A stretch of DNA of 64,000 bases from Trichoplax adhaerens (GCF_000150275.1 NW_002060949.1:2043836-2107835); one strand, 5' to 3'. Shown: positions 52,432 to 63,960, counted from the first letter of the stretch. Notes: generated by a model not told the origin, from the sequence alone. Program-made: numbers and translations.

Positions 52432-53460
52432 GTTGGAGTGGAAAAATTGAGCTTAGAAATGGATTGCGCTTGTCGTTGTCACCTCAATGTGGTTGACAGA
52501 GCGTGTGACGTAGCTTGTAGGCTGACATGCCCCTCTTTGGTTGACGCCGGTAGGTTATTGTCCAAAGTTGGACATGATGACAAGCTGATACGACATCACT
52601 TTATTCTTCCGTTGATAATGATTATCTATGGTTGATGGGCTAATGACCAGAGCACTCGATAGACATTGTCACTGTCCTGCGTCCGGACTTCTGACTCCTG
52701 ACTACAGACTGGCCGCAGTGGCAGTGCGCAGGTGTACCTTGTCTAGTAGTCCATACTACACTAGCCAACACTACTGCACACCCATCCAAGGCTTGCTTTA
52801 ACCGCTACTTTGATTAGTAATAGTATACAACATATTCCACAGTCAATAGAAGAAAATACAGCAGCTTACATGAGCCATGGACTTGTAGAAATAGATACAG
52901 TACTCATCTATTTGGAAAATTCTATGATTACTGTACAGTACTGTCAGCAACTACTAAAAAAGAAACAAACAAGACTGCCAACGGTTGTTGACTGTACTAA
53001 TAGTGTGTAGGCTGATTATTTTAATGCCCGTTTCAAGTGAATCGTATGTATGTTACGGCACACTATACTTTGCGCGATGGCTATCCAACCCCACCCAATT
53101 CCCAGCTAGGTTGGTTTTGTGCAGTATGGTGTACGGTTTCATTCATACCGTATACTAAAATGACTGGAAAAATGATCAGCCTCCGCATTATTTTTGCACT
53201 GACGGCTGTTGGTAGTCCGTCCCTTTCCTTTCTTATTGACAGTAGGAGTCTTACTGTACCGCACCGAACCGAACCGCACCGGACCGAATCGAACCGTACC
53301 GCTTCCTATCGCTGTCCTGTTACAACTTGGATTGATTTGTGGTAAAGGGAAAATCTAGTAGGGCGCTCGGAAGGGAAAAAATGGTGAAAATAAAAAGAAA
53401 TACCTAGCTAGACTCTTCTATATTGTATAGTACTTATACACTACGTATAGCTAGTATAAT
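52432..53460. other. Intergenic region with pentamer repeat
   Basis: About 1 kb, locally less AT-rich. It contains CTGTACAGTACTG at 52931-52943 and a nine-unit ACCGN array at 53258-53302. Open frames at 52420-52635, 52810-53010 and 53037-53345 are unsupported; the last runs straight through the pentamer array. Confidence 0.45.
53258..53302. repeat. ACCGN pentanucleotide array, nine units
   Basis: Nine consecutive pentamers: ACCGC, ACCGA twice, ACCGC, ACCGG, ACCGA, ATCGA, ACCGT, ACCGC. On the other strand this is the same family as the GGTAC array at 141-160. Confidence 0.85.
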
Positions 53461-53464
53461 AAAT

Positions 53465-54290
53465 CATCATCAAATCATCTTTGAAAGTACAAAATGGACA
53501 TGGGCTGAAAGATGCCTTGATAATAATAAATAATCATAGTATGTATAATGTACAATTGAGAATATTATTACATTATTCACAGTTAGTATAACCAACGACC
53601 ACTAGAAATCCATGGTATTTCTAGTAGCCCTTGGTATAATCATCAAGGTATCTTTAAAAGGACAAAATGGACATAAATTAAAAGATGCCTTGATAATCAA
53701 AAATCATGGTATAATGGACAATTTAGAATACCATTACATTACTTACAGTTCGTATAGTCATTAAAACATCTTTGAAAGGACAGAATGGATATAAATTGAA
53801 AGATACCTTGATAATTAAAAATCATAGTATAATGTACAATTTAGAATACCATTACATTACTTCCAGTTCGTATAATCATCAAAACATCTTTAAAAGGACA
53901 AAATGGATATAAATTGAAAGATACCTTGATATTTAATAATCATAGTATGATGTACAATTTAGAATACCTTTACATTGCCTCCAGTTCGTATAATCATCAA
54001 AACATCTTTGAAAGGACGAAACGGATGTAAATTGAAAGATGCCTTGATATTTATAAATCATAGTATAATGTACAATTTAGAATACTATTATATTACTTAC
54101 AGTTAGTATAAACATAGTGTAATGTACAATTTAGAATACTGCTATATCACTTACAATTAGTATAATTATAATCATCAAAGTATCTTTGAAATGACGAAAT
54201 GGACACGGGCTGAAAGATACCTCGATAATCGATTAATCATAATCATGGTATAATGTACAGTATGGACAATTTAGACTACTACTACTACTG
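53465..54290. repeat. 118-bp minisatellite, six copies
   Basis: Copies begin at about 53465, 53641, 53759, 53877, 53995 and 54173, each opening CATCAAAACATCTTTGAAAG or a close variant. Copies 2 to 5 keep an exact 118-base period. Each unit then carries a GATACCTTGATA-type word, ATCATAGTATAATGTACAAT and an ACTTACAGTTAGTATAA-type end. Copy 1 is lengthened by about 55 bases holding a near-perfect palindrome, and copy 5 by a 60-base internal duplication of its right half. The array has no long open frame. Confidence 0.93.
53601..53625. repeat. Near-perfect palindrome inserted in the minisatellite
   Basis: ACTAGAAAT and ATTTCTAGT flank a CCATGG-centred core, giving a 25-base inverted repeat with one mismatch. 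It lies in the extra segment of the first minisatellite copy. Confidence 0.8.
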
Positions 54291-56304
54291 GGTTTATATT
54301 CCCGAGTACTATACTTTGACGACTAATCCAAGACATTAATCTCCTTTGATCTATCGTGCAACAAGAGATTATCCCAATATAGCGATCACTTTCAATAACA
54401 AGTCTGCAAGCAATTTGATTTCCAATTAATTGGCACCCGTAAACACTAAACTGAAATAAATCCTTTACTGCGAAAATATCGCTATCTTCATGCAAGGTTT
54501 TGCGAATAAAAGCGAATCTTGTGTAGGAATTTCTCAAAAATAATTTTCCAAAAATTGAGAAAGAAAACACCGACAACAACGATCTTGTGAAAGGAAGAAG
54601 AAAATAAGTTCGATACTGTACTGTAGTAGTAACATGATATAGGCCTCTCTTCTTCGACAAATTTGCTATAAGGACGAAAAAGGATCTGCGACTGTATATA
54701 TCAGATTTACCTTGTGCAACAAGTATATTCTCTCGTAACACGATACAGCTTTCTCTTCTACGACCCATTTGCGCTCGGAACGTTAGACTTTTCTTGCGCG
54801 ATCTGAATTCTGTAAAAACATAATACAACTTTCTTTTCTGCGACACATTTGTACTCTGTGCGGCTAAGAATCTCTAGTGTGGTGTTGTTCCTTTAACATC
54901 TGATCTGACTAAGCTTTAAGTTATCTTAGCTGAATACCTACGTAAAACATTGCATGAAACATACTCATATATTGCAGATGATCAAATAAAATGTTAGGGT
55001 ACAATAAATCAACTGAATCAAAATAATAAATTAATCTCCATCTATAATAAGTATTCTATCTATAACGTTATTAAGTTGAAGATATTAGACACGCAATGTA
55101 CCGCAGCATTGTACAGTATTTATTTATTTCACTGTTAATAACTAATAGTTAACCATGGCTAGGGCTCTTTACTATCAGAGTAAAAGAACTCTTTGTTGAA
55201 AGCGTGGTAAATAATCTTTGCAGTTACAAATGCAGTATCAATTTCGTTGCGCAAAGGCATACCACAAAGATGTACTACAGTATAGTAAATCTCTTTCCAA
55301 AGTAATTGCATGTCTATCGAAATAAACTCGCATAATTAATAAACACAGGGACTAAAAGAGGAGAGAGTGTTATATTTATAAAGGTAAAAGAAAAAGCTAA
55401 TTACAGATACGCCCGTATATTATACAAGACCATAGACTACTAGTCCATGACAACGTACACACTACAGTTAAAATAGCGAAATATATAAAATGCCATCGTA
55501 CTGACAAAAATGGTATGATAGCAACTGCCTTGCCAATAAAACAGAAAACTATTGACGCCATTGATTGCTAAGAATTTAATATTAATGTACGCGCATAGCG
55601 TTTTTTTTGTGCAGTGGCATTTCTACCTAAAGGTTCAATAAATGAAAAAATTCAGGAATATCATGCATAACCACTGTAGATTGACTGTGTTACGTTTTTT
55701 AACTCCTCAACATTCCAAACAGCTCAAATCTCCTTATGCAATAAAACTCACAGGGGTATTATAGTATGCAGATAGGAATACCATCGACAAAGTGATACAC
55801 TACTTGTAATACAATTTTGCTACTACCATATTATCACATGCTATCTATTACAGCCATTAATACCAAACGTAGCAGACTGTAATAAACATTTTATTCTTTT
55901 TATTATTAGTCACTCTCTTACACATACACATACACATTGTATAAGCATAGGACTCTGGTGATATTTTTTTAAGCTAAATTGTCGTGACTTTACAGTACAA
56001 GATAGTTAAACACTACAAAATTTAGACTAAATATTCAGTATGTCATGATGTGTTATGAATTGAGATATACTAGTATCGCATAAGGTAACATTTTATAATC
56101 CACTTTCCCTAAATTTTCTATTAGCATTTGCGTATTTGTTTAATATTAGAAGTAGATCAATCAATTAATATGCACAAAGCTTCAGTTGTAAAATTAGTAT
56201 ACGAACAGCACGGATTATTGTCAGTTATTCAACTTTACAAGAGTAATTTATAAAAATAAATTATTTCTTTATACAAGCATTATTTTGTTAGCAATAAACT
56301 CATT
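54291..56304. other. Intergenic region right of the minisatellite; 3' flank of CDC20
   Basis: No supported gene. At 54640-54845 a degenerate repeat of about 85-105 bases occurs three times; its core on the minus strand is AGAAGAGAAAGCTGTATCGTG or similar, near 54830, 54755 and 54650. It produces a 191-codon minus-strand open frame at 54271-54846, which I do not accept as a gene. The rest is AT-rich. Confidence 0.45.
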
Positions 56305-58595
56305 CTAACGAATGACTTTCGCTAATTTAGAATATTCAACACTTTTAGTCTTTTTAACCTTTTCCTTTTTATCAACGGCAAAACATTTCCAAAATCGTAA
56401 CGTCTCGTCTGCAGCTGCAGACGCTACAGTAGATCCATCTGGACTTAGAGTCATATATAAAACACGATCCGTGTGTCCATACAAGTCAGTGACGCGAACC
56501 ATCGAAGGATACTTCCATATAGTTAGTTGATACTGAGAATACCCATGACCAGAAATTAACTCACGGTACTCTTTCGACCATAAAATATTGCAAACCTAAG
56601 TATGTCATAAAAGTTATATATTATATGTTATAGTATGTATAAAAAAATCAACTAGTGAACAATAAATAATCTGATCTGATCGGAATATGTGCTGGTAGTA
56701 TGGTACGCTCAATGGAATTTTTAGGTACAATGCATTCATAAAAGTATTAACAATGTTAAATACCCAACGAAAGACTAATATTGAGAACAATGGACAACTT
56801 ATATAGCTCAATGTACCTGTGACGCAGTATCGATACTATTTAAACAACTTCCTGTAGATGCATTCCAAAGTTTAATACATCGATCAGCGGTACCGCCTCC
56901 AGTTGCCAATAAGTTATCGTGCCAAGGACACCAAGATACAGCCTAATCATGACAAATAAAAACGTGGACAGTAAATTAATGGAGATTGTTACAAGAGTCA
57001 TGCAAAGATGATGATTAACATTCCGTACCTTAACGGCAGCTTGATGATCAGTTAACGAATGCAACATAGAATTATCTTGCCAAATCGTGACCACATTATC
57101 GTTACCACCACTAGCTAGGTATTTACCATTGGGAGACCATTTAAGACCACACACTTCTTGAACGTGATTCGATAATGTTGAAATATGATGATTTGCTACA
57201 CGTACATCATGACAATGAATAGCACCACTACCAGAACCACTAGCCAGGATGTGCTCGTTCCAGCTAAGGGCTCCTATTCGTGCTGAATGACCAGACATTG
57301 ATCGTAAACACTTTGATTGCCCCACATCCCAGATCTAGAAGAATTTAGTTTAGATATCAAAGATTAAAAATTGGGTAAGCTATAACAGAATCATAACATA
57401 TACTCAAGATATTTTCATCATATGATGATAGTTTAGAGGTAAGTCTATCGATAGCCAACGCTTTACTCCATGAATTGCTCACCTGAACCGAATTTGTGCT
57501 GGTACCAACAGCTAAGTAATTTCCTTCTTTGATCCATGAAACAGCAGAGATGTAATCGTTCGTGCTTTCCATTTGCATTAATTGATGTATTGTTCCATCT
57601 CCAGCATTCCATATGTATAGCACATTTCGCAAGGCAATAGCGACATGGTTATTAACACTCCAATCTAGCAAATTTAAGTCTAAAACATACGTTGACAATT
57701 AGAGATATAAATTTAACTTTAGCTAATCTGTTTGATTGTAACGTACGACTAGTCCAAATCAATGTACTTTACTTTTAGTATAATCTAGCCAGGGATCATT
57801 CATTGCTTTATGAGTCATCTCGAATTGAACATACATATAAGTCAATAGGATACTTACAATAATCATCGACCAGGTCAGGCGCGTCCAAAACTCTTTCAGG
57901 TGTACTGGGAATAAATCGACTGGATTTTTTACAGGATGAGCTAGTAACATTTTGCGTATACAGCACACGATTATTATTTTGATGACCTACATCATGATGA
58001 TAAAAAATGTTGTAAAATTTTCAAGGTCTTTGGGGGAATAGTGTTTTATGCTGAACTGCTGTAACACAGTTGTACAATAAAAATGAAATTTATATGGAAT
58101 AAAAGACAATGTATCACTGAGTGATACTATAATTAGGGATCGTACCTTCTCTTGGTGGAGGAGCCTTATTTTTACAGCGATAATTTTACTATCGAAATCG
58201 CAATTTAAGCTTTCTGATAGTAATTTTCTATACTCTGAGTTGCTAGGGGTAGTAGACTTACTACCATCATCTTTGTTGGTTGAGTTCATTACCTTATGAT
58301 GGCTGACGTCCATATTCATAGCGTCACGATTAGGAATAAATCGATCAGCACTAGGCGTTTTCGGCGTTTTGGATTTTCCAATTGTCGACTTACTATGAAT
58401 GCCTGGCGTAATGGATGAAGGAGTTTTACCACTAGTACTCGTATTGGCCATGGCTTTGTTGGCATGTTTCTGTGGAGTAGAACCGGTCTTGGATTTTTCT
58501 CCAGTAGAGAAACAGGCGTCCCTCTTTCGTTTCCATCGTGGGGCCGGCCCTGATAATGGTTCATCTAAATTGAAAATGCCGATATTGCTATTCAT
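56305..58595 (-). CDS. CDC20: CDC20, activator of the anaphase-promoting complex (apparent one-base frameshift)
   Basis: Six exons: 58595-58146, 57986-57858, 57679-57483, 57334-57029, 56942-56817 and 56595-56305 (TAG). The N-terminal region has APRWKRK and a C-box, DRFIPNR. Exon 2 carries NRVLYTQN and [15 protein letters not shown]. Seven WD40 blades follow, including [38 protein letters not shown] and [17 protein letters not shown], and the protein ends in the APC-binding Ile-Arg tail (KLAKVIR). CDC20 recruits mitotic substrates and is held by MAD2. The exons total 1499 bases, one short of a whole frame. Exon 1 reads in one frame up to KIIAVK and in another from KAPPPREG, with the shift at a five-base A run (58169-58173). 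No KEN box is evident. It is divergent to the GNAT gene. Confidence 0.93.
58169..58173 (-). other. CDC20: Apparent one-base deletion in CDC20 homopolymer
   Basis: The run of five T on the + strand (A on the coding strand) is where the two conserved halves of exon 1 fall out of frame. No intron of workable length can bridge them while keeping both conserved stretches. It is either a sequencing or assembly error in a homopolymer, an allele, or a real inactivating or recoded site. Confidence 0.7.
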
Positions 58596-59471
58596 TTCTT
58601 GCTTGCTAACCAGTATCTGAATGAAAAATCGTTCACAAAATAGCACTACAAGTGATATAATCGCCTTGAAATGCTCTTAATATCCACCAATAGTTTCTTG
58701 ATTTCAAGAAAACACCCTCGACACAGCACAGTTGCGAAATAATCGATTTAGACTGACGTTAGTACCAAGTTACTTCATTTATTGACTACACTACACTATG
58801 CTACTTACTACAAAATCATACACTACTGTACATTCGGACTGGAGGTGGAGGAGCATCAGTCACATGGTTAGTACGGGCAGTGATGATTGGTTACAGGATC
58901 GATTGCATCAAGTTTGATTGGTTGAAAATGTTGGTACACGGAATTTAAAATCTGGACTTTTGCGCTATACTATACACAGTGTACTGTAGGTCTACAGTAC
59001 AGTACCGTACTGTAGATCGTGTACTGTACACTGTACCCTCCTACAGTTCACGATCGAGAATTTTCCTTCTTGCTGTACTGTACACTGTACACTGTACGGT
59101 ATGCCTACTCGATATTGTTCTATGTTGGCAATTCCTCGGCCTTGGTGGGGTGGAGTGAGGAGGTAAAAGCTCTATATAGAAACTTGTTTTTTACCTCGTC
59201 ATATTGCCATGTTGGAAAGAGAGAGAAAAACTTTTACGGTTATATATTAAAGTTAGGACTTTCAAGTGTTAGGAAAAGCGTAGTGTAGACTCTGCAGACA
59301 CCCTACGGTATAACCTGCCGTCGAGGATATCATAGAATTGTATAAAAGCCAGCAGTTTTGAATGCCAGTCTACTGTATTGCAAGGCAATTTTACACACCC
59401 GACTACCTAGTCCCTACCTCGGGGCTTCTTGCTTAGAGAGCATTCGCCGGAAGCAGAAAGGTAAATAAAGG
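58596..59471. promoter_or_regulatory. Divergent spacer, CDC20 and GNAT, with GTACTGTAC palindromes
   Basis: A spacer between outward-facing start codons. From 58978 to 59098 it is crowded with GTACTG, CAGTAC and ACACTGTAC words, including the 10-base arms TCTACAGTAC (58991-59000) and GTACTGTAGA (59007-59016). The open frame at 59019-59288 runs through these repeats and is unsupported. Confidence 0.5.
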
Positions 59472-59957
59472 ATGGAAATTGTCAACGCGGTCATACCTGA
59501 TGATTTAGAGGAAATTCGTAGTTTATTCCGAGAATATGAAAATTTTCTTGAAGTGGACATTTGTTTTCAAGGATTTGAAGAAGAACTACAAACTTTACCT
59601 GGGAAATATGCACAGCCTAAAGGAAGACTGCTCCTGGCAAGAAAGAACGACATTATTGCAGGATGTGTTGGACTGAGAGAATTGCAACCTGGTATCTGTG
59701 AAATGAAACGTCTCTATGTAAGACCAAAATTTCAAGGAAAAAACCTCGGAAGAAAATTAGTTAAAAGAATTATTCAAGAAGCGCAAAACATCGGTTACAC
59801 ACGGATGAGATTGGACTCTCTTGGGAAATTGAAAGCAGCCCTGTCGCTTTATAAATCATTGGGTTTTCGAGAAACCCGCCCTTATTACGACAATCCCCTT
59901 TCCAATGTTGTCTACTTACAACTTGACTTAACTCAATTATCCAACTCAAGCGAATAA
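59472..59957 (+). CDS. GNAT-family N-acetyltransferase, intronless, bacterial-looking
   Basis: A complete 161-residue acetyltransferase fold in a single exon. It would transfer acetyl from acetyl-CoA to an amine; the substrate cannot be told. DICFQGFEEELQTLPGKYA is at about residues 29-47. Beta-strand motif CEMKRLYVRP is at 76-85. The acetyl-CoA loop is QGKNLGRKL at 88-96, where the usual second Gly of the loop (Q/R-G-x-G) is Asn91. RMRLDSL is at 111-117 and LYKSLGFRETRPYYDNP at 126-142. This arrangement is typical of bacterial stand-alone GNATs and not of the usual animal NAT subunits. With the missing introns, this suggests horizontal acquisition. The ATG at 59472 is the only plausible start. 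It is divergent to CDC20. Confidence 0.9.
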   Translation: MEIVNAVIPDDLEEIRSLFREYENFLEVDICFQGFEEELQTLPGKYAQPKGRLLLARKNDIIAGCVGLRELQPGICEMKRLYVRPKFQGKNLGRKLVKRIIQEAQNIGYTRMRLDSLGKLKAALSLYKSLGFRETRPYYDNPLSNVVYLQLDLTQLSNSSE

Positions 59958-61383
59958 AATTCTCCAATCTTTATCATCGCAAATCATGGAAGAGCCAACT
60001 GCTTTCAATTGCACCAATTGCTACTGTATAATACTACAAATCAGCTTTAGAAAATATCTCAAATGCTACCTATCAATTTACCCTTTATTTATTATCTGTT
60101 GCTATTATACTGTACTGTACTATACAATATTCTGTATATGACCGAACTCGTCTATCATAAAATTTTATCGTCTGCCAATAAAATGAATCTGATTATTTTT
60201 TTGGGGGAATTATAATAACTTGATTTCATTATATCGGTATATTCTGTCAACATCAGTGTTAATTCATTATTAAGATTTAATTTACATCTACTGTACTGTA
60301 CTGGTACAAAGATGATAATAGATCAAAAAATTGTATCAAGTTGAATCAATCTTAGCCATTGGGTAAAGGAAGATGCAATGTAGCGATTGAACCTCACGAT
60401 TTCGTTGATATACGACCTACGAAACTTTCTCGCTTTCCTGTTGTGCAACATTATTATCATATTCTCTGTGCCGGTTGTTTTGCATGCGTTTAATCCTATA
60501 CAGAACTATCACCCATGTCTTATACAGAGCTGACTAGACGAAAAGAGCTCTGTTTCTTATCCAATTACTCAGCAGTGGTAAAGAAACCAATAATTAAAAT
60601 GGCCTTTAAAAAACGTAGGATACATTCGTACTTCATTAATGAATTAATTCATTTTTTGAACCCACGCTTAACTGGTATGAAAGCTGAATCTCCAATGGTC
60701 GGTTCGCTCTATGCTTGGGTCTTGCAGACTTGAAGATTTAGGCATTACATGAGTCCATTTTCGGAGAAGATGCGCGTATATCGCAGTATACAGGAATCAA
60801 TATCTAGCATTGCGTATTGCCTTCTTGGAGTTCCTAGTCTCCTACTACAATATACTACAAGTTGACCAGGATTAGACGACTAGGTCCTTGCAGACAAAGA
60901 TTCAAGAATCAATTTCTCCATTTTACTGTCATTCCTGGTAGTGTATCTTGAATAAACAACAAGCAACAGTCGCCTCTTTGGATCCAAATCGACTTGGATG
61001 AAGTAAAAGAGATCCAAATCGACTTAGATGAAGCAAAAGAGCTTGTTGCAATGACACTCTAATCTGTACTATAGGACCTTGCCCTATCATACTGTCTAGA
61101 TACCTAAAAGAAACGGCAGACTTCGTCCCAACATGCATAGACAGGCTAAGCCATTCTTCCAGTTCTTCTATACTAGCTGTAAAATTGACAACACAGCAAT
61201 CTTTAAATTGCTGTACTAGGAAGCATACGGTAGATAGTATAACCACTCAAAACATAACGCGCAATACGATCGATCGTATAGAGACTGGCGGATAGAAACT
61301 GATTGACTTGCATCACATTCCTAGTGTTGGATGTGGATGGTTGGACCACCGGCAAATCCAACCCTTAGACACCCAAAATTCCA
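59958..61383. other. Intergenic region with a 30-bp tandem duplication
   Basis: About 1.4 kb without a firm gene. TACTGTACTGTAC occurs at about 60110 and 60293. The plus-strand open frame at 60515-60733 has no recognised domain. A minus-strand open frame at 60929-61246 spans a tandem duplication and contains one exon-like stretch (SIEELEEWLSL), too little to call a gene. Confidence 0.45.
60981..61040. repeat. 30-bp tandem duplication
   Basis: Two adjacent 30-base copies (60981-61010 and 61011-61040), beginning GATCCAAATCGACTT, differ at two positions. The period is a multiple of three, so any coding frame through it would be kept. Confidence 0.92.
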
Positions 61384-63960
61384 ATGCTTTACGCCTTCAA
61401 TCGTTCGAAAATGGATGTAAACAGCCTTTCTTTAAATCGTATATTGGTCTTTCTATCACTGGCATTAATCTTGTGTCTAGCGGCAGTGGAATCTTCCTCA
61501 GGAACATGCACAGCGGACAGGAATGAATGTGATGCCAATTCTGGTAAGCAATTCAAATGGATAGCATTCAACCAACTACAGTAAATCATTCAAACTGCAG
61601 TCTCCCTACACACTAATATCAATGTTATTGGTACTAGATTAATCTATAAATTTTACCATGGATAGAAAAGCCAATAATATGATACATTACAGTACCCTAA
61701 CCACCATTCGGAGATGAATGATAGTTTAATCCCTTCAGTCACCTTGGTACCTTAACTACGATGTATATAGGGCGTAGCAACTTTTACTCTATTCAAATAA
61801 TTATAGAAAAACTTCGATTCAGAAACTTGATTTATTTTAGCTTTAGTTATAGCTGTTAAAATTGGCATAATAAGAAATTATCTTCCCGTTGTTATATCTT
61901 ATGCTCCATTTTTTCTATATTGGACAGAATATGTATCTTGTTCAACTCATACACGTATACAATTAATTACACACACGCTGACACTGTGACTACCACAGTG
62001 CAGCAATTACTTTAATAAATGATTTATAATTCTATTTGACTTTTGAAGAACCTATGCGTAAGTATGGGCCTTACCTTCCAAAAGTGACTATCATCTCGCC
62101 AACGTGTGTTAAACGTCATCAATTTCATTCCAACTTAATTCGAATGTTTCAACATCAAAGATACGGTGGAGAGAAAGAGCTCCTAATTTATGATGGTGCT
62201 TGCAAATCTAAATCATCAGATGATAAATCAGTCAAATCGAAAGTAGTACTAAAAGCAATGGAAGAGGACAGTAGAATCAGATATTATTATGAGCCCTTAA
62301 AAATCAAAAAGGGCGAGGATCATGTAAAACTTGGTAGCAAAAGGAATTGGATGATTGCTAATAGCACCGGAGAAATTATCGTCCATTTCGACGATGACGA
62401 TTACTACGGTCCTAATTATTTGCAACATATGATAACAACGATGATAATGCGTAAAGCCGTGATGATCAAGTTAATAGGTAATATGATAGATCAAGACAAC
62501 AAATTCCAATTCTATTTTAACACAATATTTGGGTTATAACATGCTTGCTGTAGCACATTGATACATGATAGATTTAGTTCAACATGTTTTTATAAACCTC
62601 CGATCTGAATGCTTCAATTGAAACAATTTTAGCCTGGTTTATTTATGGTGAGCAATATCAAGATGGCAGACGTACAGAATCATTCGCCTACTATGATTAT
62701 ACTGTCAGCCAATCGAAAGGCTGGGGCTGGAATCTTGTTTATAGAAAGGAATTATTAGGTAATTTAAATAAAATCGAAAGCTTAAGCATTCATTCCTATG
62801 TAAGGTTCTACGTTCTTTAGATATTGGGATAGCTATACGTATTTGATCAGCACAACGACTCGATTCCACAGTGATTATTCCATATTACTATTTGGTGTTA
62901 ACGTGTTAACCCTGTAACATTATTACGTTAAGCCACCTGTCTTTGTATTCATGTTACTAATGTGAAATTTTGGTGAGCCTTTCATTCGAAAATGACATTA
63001 AGTATCACTCTCTTTACAGATCAGGTGAAATTTAGAGACGCCGATTTCATGGAAGAAGATCACTTCGTCAATACAATCTTCACGAACGGAAACAAGTAAT
63101 CTACAACACTTGCTAATTATGCGTTACACTACTATTTGTTATATCGAATATTTAGTAGCGTATTTTTATACGAGCTTTAAGATATCTTTTCCATTTCATA
63201 ATAATAATAACAATCATGTAGCTTTAGAAACTTAAAAATTGATAATTTTTACGGTAAATGTTCGCTTTGGCTTATAGCTTAGATTTGTCCTGGATTAACA
63301 TTATCCAACACATGATAGTAATTGTCAGCCATTTTTAATATTCATCTAGAGTACACTTTATGCAAGATAAAAATTTCTTAGCCATGAAGGTAAGCAATGA
63401 TTTAGTTACCCAATTTTTATTATCCAATCTGAAAATAACTACCTAAATATTTACGTAGGAAAAGTATCTGTTAAACTTTGCGCGATAGGAAAATTATCAT
63501 TCAGTTTAATTTAATGCTTTATTTCATAACACTAATACTTTTAGATGGCGACACAAATTTACACGTTGGTCTCTTCATTTGATAATGTATAATTTTGTAA
63601 TGATAGTTTGTTACAGGATCGCTTGTAAGATCTACTGGGATGCCGTTATGCAAGACGTCAGGTAGCGACTATAAAATTTGTGATCGTTATGAATTACCAA
63701 GATGGCTCGCGGAAAAAAGTAAGTTGAAATTGACTTGTCAATAGTGTAAGATACTACACTAAATAAACCTTAACCATATTATAACGAGCATGAGTATAAA
63801 CTTTAAACCGTCTCTATTCCTTTAAAATAGGATACTTTTAGTTGTATTAAGGCTAATGTAATAGCTTCAATCCACAAATTAAATCATGCCATTTAAATTA
63901 ATTCATTTAGGCTTTGGATCACAAATTAAGGACTGGATTAAAATGGTCAACACAAGATAG
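61384..63960 (+). CDS. Secreted or lumenal GT2-like glycosyltransferase
   Basis: Seven exons join with consistent phases: 61384-61543, 62049-62477, 62633-62758, 63020-63095, 63350-63389, 63607-63718 and 63911-63960 (TAG), giving 330 residues. Exon 1 encodes an N-terminal signal peptide or anchor (ILVFLSLALILCLAAVES) after a short basic start, and then a Cys-containing linker. Exon 2 has the GT-A nucleotide-binding start (LPKVTIISPTC), KELLIYDGA, SKRNWMIANSTGEIIVHF and the metal-binding DDDDYYGP motif. Exon 3 has a GWGWNLVYRKELL acceptor-side motif, and exon 4 DADFMEEDHFV. These fit a family 2-type glycosyltransferase acting in the secretory pathway; donor and acceptor sugars are unknown. An alternative start is the ATG at 61411 (MDVNSLSLN), which leaves a more usual signal peptide. 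Confidence 0.82.

Noticed and set aside
53037-53345. 102-codon plus-strand gene
   Set aside because: Its C-terminal part is a translation of the ACCGN pentamer array and nothing else in it looks coding.
54271-54846. 191-codon minus-strand open frame as a gene
   Set aside because: It is built on a three-copy degenerate repeat and the edge of the minisatellite, has no start context, domain or splice partners, and reads as Arg/Ser/Phe-rich low complexity.
60929-61246. Minus-strand 105-codon gene
   Set aside because: The frame depends on a 30-bp tandem duplication and contains splice-like signals inside it; no family is recognised. It may be a decayed fragment but cannot be supported.
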